DNA of 64,000 nucleotides from NCBI GenBank assembly GCA_032622095.1, contig CP136066.1, forward strand, positions 115,093,319 to 115,157,318, in the 5' to 3' direction. Source of the DNA: Siphonodentalium dalli. Lineage: Eukaryota; Mollusca; Scaphopoda; Gadilida; Siphonodentaliidae. Shown here in pieces: positions 55,813 through 64,000 of the stretch. The translations under genes were made by a program, and so were the position numbers. A model generated the notes under the pieces. The model saw only the letters and a list, made by a program, of their open reading frames with translations. It did not search any database and was not told the origin of the DNA. Position 1 is the stretch's first letter. Each line of letters begins with the position of its first letter.

Positions 55813-57176
55813 GAGTTATGACCATTTTTCGACTTATAATTCACACATGCTGCAAAAACTCAAACTTTGGTATGTGAGTTTGTCAGCCCAAAATACATAT
55901 CGGTTTTGAATATGGGTTTGATCAGATTTTGTTTTACGGAGTTATGGCTCTTTTTCAAATTTAAAAAACAATTTTATATATATTTTTTATCATTTTAACC
56001 ACCACTTAGCCACGTGAATTTATTTAACTTGACCAATGTAGCTCCAGGTCCTTGGCTGCTTGGACTTACATTGGATCAAACAGGGCAGATATAGTTCATT
56101 TAACCCATTTTACCCATTCCTTGTGTTTTAATCTCTTCCATTATTAAATAATTATATTATTTTTATATCTCACATGGCAATTTGGAAGAACATAAATAGA
56201 ACTACTTACACTATGATAGTGGTGATAGGCGATCTATAGTTCAGTTGTTTTATTAACAATTCTCTTTTTACCCATAAATTCCAATAAGTTGTGTTAGTAT
56301 GTACATTTGTCGATACTATCTAGATCATAACATTATACTCTATAATTCAACATAAAAACTCTAGATTGTTATTCCGTTCATAGCAATTTACTATCGCCAA
56401 GGGATAATCGTCATAATCTGACACAACAGATTATCCACACTCGTCAAAATCAAGATATATCATCATTTCACTCCTCACTTCCCTTTATCATATCCGACAA
56501 CCACCTTAATCCCCTAAACTATTCTCACATAACCAAACTATTTCCATATAAAACTACTTTATATTCATCTGACAACCACCATACCCTTCCTACATACTCC
56601 CACATAACCCCAATCATTCCATATGAAACTACAATGTACCTTATTTTGAAAAACCCATCGAACCCTGTGAGTATACTAGTACCCGCGATAAAACGTTGTT
56701 TTTTAAATCACTCTCACAGGATTGACCTTGTCACAAGTCGATCGGAAACGACTCCCAAAAGCGTAACGCTTGTTGTCGAATCCATTTCATATCATCACTG
56801 TTAATATTTGTCTTGTTTTGTAATATATAATGACTAATATGGAATAAATACTGTTTACACCAAGGGGTGGGTTAAACATCTGCCGATCGTGATCGCCTCT
56901 CGTTTCAGAGAACCGATTACCATCCCTCCCTAATATGAAAAATTTACTCGATCCTGTTGAGTTAATCGGATTTACACCAAATATATAATACATTTTTATT
57001 TATAAAAACTGTTCCCGGACCCAGGCTGCATTGTGGCGACGATATATACACTGCTGATTCATACCACTTTTAGGGACATCCGTTCTAATTAAAATTCTTA
57101 CCATTTTAAATGACTCGGGAGATAAATATTGTGTAGTAATTAAAAAAAATAAAATTTTAACTTTGAATATTATGTT
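55813..57176. other. Stretch with no supported gene
   Basis: The first 150 bp (GAGTTATG, AACTTTGGTATGTGAGTTTG) resemble the shared module in diverged form. The rest is AT-rich, with short unrecognised frames. Confidence 0.4.
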
Positions 57177-57905
57177 GTTCCAAAATTCCAACTAACTCAC
57201 TCCATGGTATGAAATTGACCACAAGAAAAATCACGTGTACAATTCGGAACTCATTACCGTTGTGATCTTATACCCCGTTCTCTCTTTTTTTAATCTAATG
57301 TCCCTAGACTAATTAATGCAGCTTTCAATCAAAGATTATCGAGCTCTCAAATCATTCTCACGTATTAATCATGACTGGACAATGAGTTCGCTTTCTATTG
57401 GCGTAATTGTACATTTTACTTCTACATTAAGCCGGCATGCCTCATTTGAACCTAAATTATGTATACGCAAATTGATAAATTGTATAGGGTCAACAGAATT
57501 ATGTCGTATAAGTCGATACATATACTCGAAATGCCAGTATATAGACCTAGTTGCAAAATTCCAACTAACTCACTCCATGGTATGAAATTGACCACAAGAA
57601 AAATCACGTGTACAATTCGTAACTCATTACCGTTGTGATCTTATACCCCGTTCTCTCTTTTTATTTAATCTAATGTCCCTAGACTAATTAATGCAGCTTT
57701 CAATCAGAGATTATCGAGCCATCAAATCATTCTCACGTATTATCATGACTGGACAATGAGTTCGCTTTCCATTGGCGTAATTGCACATTTTACTTTTACA
57801 TTAAATCGGCATGCCTCATTTGAACCTAAATTATATATGTATATATACGCAAATTGGTAAAGTATATAGGGACAACATAATTATATCGTATAAGTCGATA
57901 CATTT
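57177..57905 (+). repeat. Tandem direct repeat, two copies about 376 bp apart
   Basis: Copy 1 (about 57177-57528) and copy 2 (about 57554-57905) share AATTCCAACTAACTCACTCC through GTATAAGTCGATACAT, with roughly 5-8 percent differences by eye. They stand just upstream of the Penelope relic at 58.1 kb. Penelope-like elements are known for tandem direct terminal copies, so the two may be linked, but that is unproven. Confidence 0.8.
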
Positions 57906-58109
57906 CCAGCTGTTTCAAATAGGCGTGAGACAAAGCTCGTTATGCTCATACCATATCATGAATGGGCAGAAGATTGTGTAGATACATGTTGACAATCATG
58001 ACAAGGTACCAATCCATCGACCGAAATCACAAAATGCATAAAAAACATTTTAACTCGGGCCAAGTTTGACAGTGGTGAGAATCGTGAACAAGAGATCACC
58101 AAATATGGT

Positions 58110-58331
58110 GACTCCAAACGCAGAACATGTCGCAACCGGGACACACTTTACCCTCAAGAATGGTCATGTTGTCCACCCTAATCATGAGGCTAATGGGAAC
58201 ATGGACTGCAAAACCCGAAATTACTTTATATTATAGTATGTTCTGGATGTGAGGAATTATATGTTGGACAGACTGGAAATTCCCTTGTCGAAAGAACAAG
58301 GATCCACCGCCAGCAAATCAGACAACACTGA
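58110..58331 (+). pseudogene. Penelope-like GIY-YIG endonuclease relic
   Basis: The frame 58239-58331 reads CSGCEELYVGQTGNSLVE, then RTRIHRQQIRQH and a stop. This matches the GIY-YIG core of Penelope-like elements (C-x2-C...YVGQT...R...H). Just upstream, in another frame, NMDCKTRNY matches the phrase that precedes the domain, so at least one frameshift is present. RT sequence was not recognised further upstream. The relic is older than the 27.6-kb copy and from a different lineage (CSGCEELYVG versus CKRCRIQYVG). Confidence 0.7.
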
Positions 58332-58334
58332 GGC

Positions 58335-58520
58335 TCATAAGATCGCGTCTATATATAGACATGTAGATCATTACGAGATGTATATATATATCATAAGATT
58401 GCGTCTATAAACATGTATATAATCACGGCATGGCACCAATCCCACACTCAGGCTCATAAAATCGCGTCTATAAACATGCAGATAATCACGACATGGCACC
58501 AATCCCACAGAACCGATTAA
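58335..58520 (+). repeat. Tandem repeats of about 65 bp after the Penelope relic
   Basis: Units around AGGCTCATAA-ATCGCGTCTA and CATGGCACCAATCCCACA recur two to three times (about 58333, 58389 and 58451). The minus-strand frame of 74 codons over them repeats VGLVPCRDY-HVYRR and is a by-product. A related TCATGACAAGGTACCAATCC occurs at about 57997, which suggests the unit belongs to the element. Confidence 0.65.
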
Positions 58521-58881
58521 CTTTCGGACAGAATTAGTGTCAGCAAAATCGCGATAACATCCAAAATGTTTATGATGTGTTTTTGCCTGGAGCAAAGATC
58601 ATGCCCAGGAAAGCTGACGACTAATTAACTTGAGATGATAACGAGAATTTGTGGGATCTACGGAATTGAATGCGGCATAAATGTTTATCGTGATGAGGGT
58701 ACCAATACATGACGAGATATATAGTAGTAAGTGCTTTGAGATTAGCTCGACTGCGCCTGGTTACCTAATTGTGCAATTCGAATGGCAAGCTACGGTGTTT
58801 TGTACAATACATAATAATACGAACTCGGTAAGAGCGCAACTGCAGTGATATGCAGCGCAATCTCCGATATGACCCATGAGC
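58521..58881. other. Stretch with no supported gene
   Basis: No recognisable feature. It may include the 3' remainder of the Penelope relic. Confidence 0.3.
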
Positions 58882-59917
58882 GGTGTGACTAATTACCGCC
58901 CGGGACATACTACCTGAAGGTAACCTAGAAGATTTTACTCGGTCGCTCGTCTCCGGTCAGTGTTATTAACCCCGCAAATGACAATATTGCATGGCTAAGA
59001 GAGCCCAGGTGTCTTCGTGTGGTTTCGGACAGTATATTTTGATAATACGCGGTAGTGCAATACCACCTGAGTGTGACATCCAAATGTTGACACACTGACG
59101 CGTCCACGGCCGGAAAAATACCGTATAGACAAAAAGAGCCAGGGAGAGGCCGGGACCACCGGGAGAGCCCGGGCGCCCCCATGGTCCCGTACTGACCAGC
59201 AGACACTATATATCTCGACGTTATAAGGTAGCGAACTACACCTGGTGCTTGAAGCTATACCAGGGTAAAATAATTTAAACACGGTCTAATCGTTTTTTTT
59301 TAGTCATCAGTCGTCGACGCGTCAGCCAGTCAATATTTGGATGACACACTCAGGTGGTATTGCACTACCGCGCATCATCAAAATATGAAGACACTCTCTT
59401 AGCCAATATAGGCATTTGCTGTGTTAATAACACCGACCGGAGACGACCGAGTGAGTAAAATATTCTATGTTGCCCTCAGGTAGTGTGTCGTTACCTTATA
59501 ACATCGAGATATAGTGTCCATGGGCCCATGGGCGCCCGGGCTCTGTCGGGTTCTTTTTATATATACGATATTTTACCGGATTTTGAGGGGTTAATAACAT
59601 CGGCCGTGGACGCGTCAGCGAGTCAAATTTTGGATGTCACACTCAGGTGGTTTTGTACTAATGCGCATCACCAAATGATACTGTCCGAAACCACACGAAG
59701 ACACCCAGGCTCTGCCGGGCTCTCTTAACTAATATCGACATTTGCGGTGTTAATAACACCGGCCGGAGACGAGCGAGCTTGTAAAATTTTCTAGGTTGCC
59801 CTCAGGTAGTATGTCGTTACCTTAAATAACGTCGAGATATAGCGTCCGCGGGTCCATGGTGGCGCCAGTGCGGCCCCGGGCGTTGTCTGGTGGTCCTGGG
59901 CGGTAATTAGTCACCCC
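58882..59917. mobile_element. CpG-rich foldback TIR element with repeated internal modules
   Basis: The left end GGTGTGACTAATTACCGCCC is matched in inverse by the right end (GGGCGGTAATTAGTCACCCC). A roughly 300-bp internal module occurs three times: once inverse (about 58905-59270) and twice direct (about 59330-59560 and about 59590-59880). Landmarks are CTCAGGTAGT-TGTCGTTACC, AACACCG-CCGGAGACGA and GACGCGTCAGC. The long open frames on both strands follow these modules and look non-coding. GC and CpG content is clearly above that of the surroundings. No transposase was recognised; the superfamily is unknown. Confidence 0.7.
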
Positions 59918-61204
59918 TTAGCGATGGGCGAAGTCGCATCTTTTACGAGCTCTATGTTTATATCGCGAATATAGTGAAGACAAAAGCTTCATAAAAAATT
60001 ATAAAAACGAGAAACCAACAGATCCAATGTATCAATGTAATAGTTTCAAAGACATTTAAAAATGTTTCCAGCAACTCGATACTTCTATTAATGTTCAATT
60101 CAAAGAGTGAAGACAACATTAGAAAACAATTTACACGGTGGAAAAAGTGACAGAAGAAGGGAATAAAAGAGTGTCGGCTATAGAAACAACGGTTGTTCCA
60201 AAGATAGACAATACAATCGATGAACTAGAATGTCGATTTGACGAAATGCAAACCATATTATTATAAAGGAGCACATAATAATTGAGAAATATATTCCCCG
60301 CGTTATTTTCCGACTTTATAAGGTTCCCTGTCAAAAGTTAAAATGTTTTGTACTGGTTAGCCAGGGCAGAGATACATGCCATGAGCTATCATGGCTATAT
60401 TAGGCCATACATGCAATACAGGACATCAACCGCAATCAAACGCAATCATTTCACATTAGCATTGTGTCGTCTATTGTAAAATAGTCATAGCTAACATGGT
60501 TGCGATAACTTCTCATCGTAATTGCTTATATCTCTAAACTCATTGATCAGTAAACATTCAGATGACAATAAGTTGCATGAAGAGTATCGTGAAGCTTTTC
60601 GACCAGCATACACATGTACTTCCAACACTCACACCGCGGGAGATGTATAGCAGTAACATTCTGAAATCAATACATGGCACAATCGTAGTGCTTATGTTTT
60701 AGATACCCTTTGATGCTTTGTATCTCCAAATTTATAATATCGATTAAAATTCAGATTTAGCATTATTGGTAGTTCTCTTGCTCTAAATTGTTACTACGTT
60801 TGAGTTAAACACACGTATGGTGTTGGCGTACAGTCCTGACTACTGATACCGAAACTCCAGTATTAACTGTGAACTCCCCATGGATATGTGATCGGTCTCG
60901 TGTTATTATTGTGCTATAACCAGGAGATATCACGCGGCATGGTGTATGTAAGAACCATATTTACGACTTCCAATATGACATTGTCCCAAAATCTATATAA
61001 GCCGGATGTTGTATAACATTAAGTAGTATAGAGGTGTGAGTCATGTATACAGGAGACCATCAAGTGTGTGCTACTAAACACACTAAAACTGGGTGGCAAA
61101 AACATCCATTTCTGGTTCCCAGCATCAAACAAGGTCTGACACAACAAATGTTTTCTTCTTTTATCAAAGCTACACAGCACTGACTGGTTTCATAAAATTA
61201 ATTT
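59918..61204. other. Stretch with no supported gene
   Basis: AT-rich sequence. The minus-strand frame 60131-60334 is short and unrecognised. Confidence 0.4.
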
Positions 61205-62690
61205 TGAGAGCAGTTAGTCTCCGGTGGAGCGATAGTCATCATTCCTTGTTCGTCGTCCATCGTCCGTCGTCACTCCTTGAACGTTATCCGTCAACAATCG
61301 TCGTCTTCTCCAGAACCATAAGACCGAATGGGTTCATATATGGTGTGGATGTTCCCTGGGTGACTTACATTCAGATTTGTTAAAATGAGGTCACTAGGTC
61401 AAAGAGTTGGGAAGCCAGGAGGGTTGTTGTGTGTATGGGGTTCGGATTTGTTCAAATGGGGTCACTGGGTCAAATATATTTTAAAAACAAAAATTAAAAA
61501 ACAAAACAAATCAATAAAATAAAAAATAATATAATTTTTTTTTTAATTAAAAAAAAATAGTTTTTTTTTATCTAATTTAGAGATTTAAAACTACCCCCAC
61601 CCACCCCAAATATTTAACCCTTCTTAAGACAGATTATTTGAGCTTTTGAATTCAAGTTGGGTAATGACATGTGGATTCCTGTGATATCTTTGATACATTC
61701 TCAGTTAAAGATGTAACAGGTGTTACAATATTATGTATATATTGGGTGTTAACTCTTTTAGTCTATGTTATTGATGTGGAGATCTATTATGCTGATCAGT
61801 TCAAGGAAAACGTATCAGTGATGCCAGCATGGAGGATAACCCTTCCTAAATGTTGTGACTACTTTTGAAGAAAATGAATTCACTTCAACTCTTAAAATAT
61901 AACTTTTGAAAATTACTAGATGAATGGATCTCATAGATTGGGATTTACGTTGGTTCAAATAGGGGCAGAAAAGGGGCAGATATAACATATTTATTTCTCC
62001 CCACCCTATGTGTTTATATGCTGTTGAATTCAAGTTTAGTACTGGTATAGTAATATATAGATTCATATTGATTTCTAAACTGACAGGGTGGGTGTAGGTG
62101 ATTGCAATGTTAGGGGCATTTTGTAGGGAGTGTAACGGGGTGTTGAGTTTTGACCCCCCTACTTTAATCAAAAAAAATTTAAGTTGAAAATTTCATGCTT
62201 GATACAACATTAGTTGAATATTTTATTTTCACACAAACAATAGGTCAGAATTGCTCTCATAGTTTGATTTTCCAACCAGTATGTTTTAGACCAACAGTCC
62301 GTATTTTCCTGCGTCCGGTTATACTATTAGATCGAAATGGCCACAGGTTGGAAATTTCCAAAAGTTGGAGAGCTTGAAGTCGTGAAATTCCAACCTAAGA
62401 GGGAAATGCAAAAGGAATTTTGTGAACTTAAGATTGTCGTCTGGTTGTCTTGTTTAAAATGGTAGGAGTTTGGAGATTTGTCAGAGGTGTGCGATTAGAA
62501 ATTTCAAGGTGAAGACCCTTGCTCAATGGAGAACCTCCAGCTATGTCCCTATTTAGAGCTATCTGTCTTAAGTGATTTTTTGACAATTATTGTCTGTTGT
62601 AGTCTACGTAGTCTCAGTCTTCTCAGTCTTAGCAGTCAGGTGGGCGACACAACAGTCATTGACTGTCTTGTTTTAATCAAGCTGTACTTT
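61205..62690 (+). mobile_element. Family E hairpin-bounded repeat element, copy 3
   Basis: It opens in the right half of the hairpin (AGTCTCCGGTGGAGCGATAG; the left half is lost), then a degenerate CGTCCRTCG run. Units with TTCATATATGGTGTGGATGT and AATGAGGTCACTAGGTCAAA follow, then an A/T-rich filler (61480-61560). The right end GGTGGGCGACAC, ACAGTC-ATT-GACTGT hairpin and CTTGTTTT lies at about 62640-62675. Its 3' 90 bp match copy 2. Confidence 0.6.
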
Positions 62691-63446
62691 TTCGAAGATT
62701 ATGATCATAATGAATCTAATGCAAAAATCCAGACAGTTTGTAATACATACATAAACACATGTAATATGATCTCGAATGTAAATAGCTGATTAAATTCAAT
62801 TGTTTTACACACTAGGACGTCGCGCTCAAATTATTCGTGTATATTTATGTGTATTTCGGGAATTTCACTTCACGTGTTTTAAATACGTTTTCTATTTGTC
62901 TAAATGTCATATGCGCTTATTGGAAAATAAAAGATATGCCTATATATATGTGTGTCACTGATTATACGTTGAATACATATATAGGGCAAAGTTGAAATCA
63001 TATTCCAATGACAGTCTATGTATTCATTGTATGCATATAGCTTACATGTAGTTATCACATAATTAACCGCTAAATCCGGCCTCATATTTTGTAGTAAGAC
63101 ACATGTGTATTGTCGGCACGCGGTGCATGTGGCGTAAGCTGTTAGCACAATGATGTCGATATCAATGCCGGAACGTTATTATTATGTTAATTAGAATATA
63201 ATTATGTGCTATGTTATTTATTGTTGAATGTGATATAAAGATGGTTGATAAGAGTGGTTGAACAATTTTGTCAACATGAAAAGACTAATTTAAAATGCAA
63301 CTCTATTTTTACTTGAAGGTGTCTTTACTTCCTCTTTGGTTGTGATAAGGAAATCAATATTATTTTTTGTTTAACCCCAGCCATATTTCGAGATCGCTTT
63401 TCCTTGCTAAAATGGGAGATTATGTGATAGAATGGATACAAAATTT
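62691..63446. other. Stretch with no supported gene
   Basis: AT-rich sequence with short unrecognised frames. Confidence 0.4.
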
Positions 63447-63566
63447 GTCGCAATTCTATACCAAATTTATAAACCTCGTCCACTAATTTCGATCCGAGCA
63501 TTGATAAAGCTCGGCTCGAATCGAATTAAGTGTGCTCGGTTTATAAATTTCGTATAGAATTGCGAC
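63447..63566. repeat. Long hairpin with arms of about 53-58 bp
   Basis: The left arm from 63447 (GTCGCAATTCTATACCAAAT) and the right arm to 63566 (GTATAGAATTGCGAC) are inverse copies with scattered mismatches around a 9-nt loop (ATTGATAAA, about 63500-63508). It is probably a compact foldback MITE, unrelated in sequence to the hairpins at 11.7 and 50.6 kb. Confidence 0.8.
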
Positions 63567-64000
63567 TCATTCGAGATCCTTTATCCGCTGGGCATTTTAC
63601 AGCTTTGAAGTAAATGTCGCACTGTTGTAAACATATTTATGCCAAGCCTCTTTTCCGTTTGGGTCTAACGGCAGTCCTCCGCCGTTGGGGTAAGATTGAT
63701 TGGTCACAATTTCGGTTAATTGTATCTCATTAATTTTGAGCATGTAATATCATATACACTTTTAATTCGAGCCTTTAATAGAAGAATATACTTGTATGCC
63801 TTCTTTAATTTACAATTTCAAATGTGGTCCTTATGGAACTGCCGCTCGGTAAATTGTCTGTCGTGTTTCTTGGGGCGTAAAACAATTTGATGTAATCAGC
63901 GGTTCGCATTCGAGATCATATTACATGCAAATTGTCAGCGCCTTTGAGCAAAGTTCCTACTCATGAGATTGGCGTCTGGAAAAAATGAGAGGCGGTGGTT
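63567..64000. other. Stretch with no supported gene
   Basis: AT-rich sequence to the window edge. A small imperfect palindrome (AACGGCAGTCCTCCGCCGTT) occurs at about 63668-63687. Confidence 0.4.

Noticed and set aside
57316-57585. 89-codon frame as a gene
   Set aside because: It lies in a 376-bp tandem repeat and is broken in the second copy.
61815-62171. 118-codon minus-strand frame
   Set aside because: It lies inside family-E repeat sequence and resembles no protein family.
1-64000. tRNA, rRNA or other conserved RNA genes
   Set aside because: No tRNA cloverleaf, A/B box pair or rRNA signature was noticed on either strand by eye; a covariance-model scan would be needed to exclude them fully.

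Overview
This window looks like a repeat-rich intergenic or heterochromatic stretch of an animal genome, most likely a lophotrochozoan and probably a mollusc. The reasons are the lack of operon structure, the AT-rich unique sequence, Penelope-like, LINE, piggyBac and PIF/Harbinger-type elements side by side, and a repeat family (53, 54.7 and 61.2 kb) that resembles, from memory, repeats common in bivalves and gastropods. The taxon is an inference. I see no intact host gene, no tRNA or rRNA, and no CRISPR array. Every protein-like segment I can support is a fragment of a transposon gene.

Region by region: 1-2.27 kb holds degenerate tandem repeats and a 25-bp minisatellite. 2.28-5.6 kb, 10.1-33.56 kb and 40.85-43.3 kb are arrays of short non-coding elements placed end to end. 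They fall into three families (called A, B and C here). Each copy starts near TCT(C)AT(T)ATATATTTTG, runs through a TG-rich or (TA)n microsatellite, has a body often built of about 120-bp tandem units, and ends in a short hairpin followed about 8-11 nt later by CTAG. That layout fits non-autonomous Helitron-like elements. About 29 junctions abut with no spacer. 6.3-10.1 kb and 38.4-40.2 kb hold three related TIR elements with TWA target duplications (PIF/Harbinger-like); one carries a LINE fragment between 383-bp direct repeats and another a small poly-A retro-insertion. 27.57-29.29 kb is a 5'-truncated Penelope-like element (RT plus GIY-YIG) with a 20-bp target duplication. 31.01-32.19 kb is an internally deleted piggyBac element.

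33.6-38.4, 43.3-47.9, 49-52.2, 55.8-57.2, 59.9-61.2 and 62.7-64 kb are mostly unique sequence without recognisable genes. Among them lie a LINE relic (36.2 kb), a 30-bp minisatellite interrupted by a foldback element (48 kb), long hairpins (50.6 and 63.5 kb), a piggyBac end (52.4 kb), a second family of hairpin-bounded repeats (E; 53.1, 54.7 and 61.2 kb), a Penelope relic (58.2 kb) and a CpG-rich foldback element (58.9-59.9 kb).

The most interesting points are: (1) end-to-end arrays of different Helitron-like families joined exactly at CTAG|T; (2) modular chimeras with swapped 5' and 3' parts; (3) a roughly 45-nt module shared by the bodies of all three families; (4) perfect NRF1-type (GCGCATGCGC) and nuclear-receptor-type (TCAAGGTCA) motifs amplified inside the units; (5) a 2.4-kb near-identical tandem duplication and a 0.63-kb-arm inverted duplication built from these elements.
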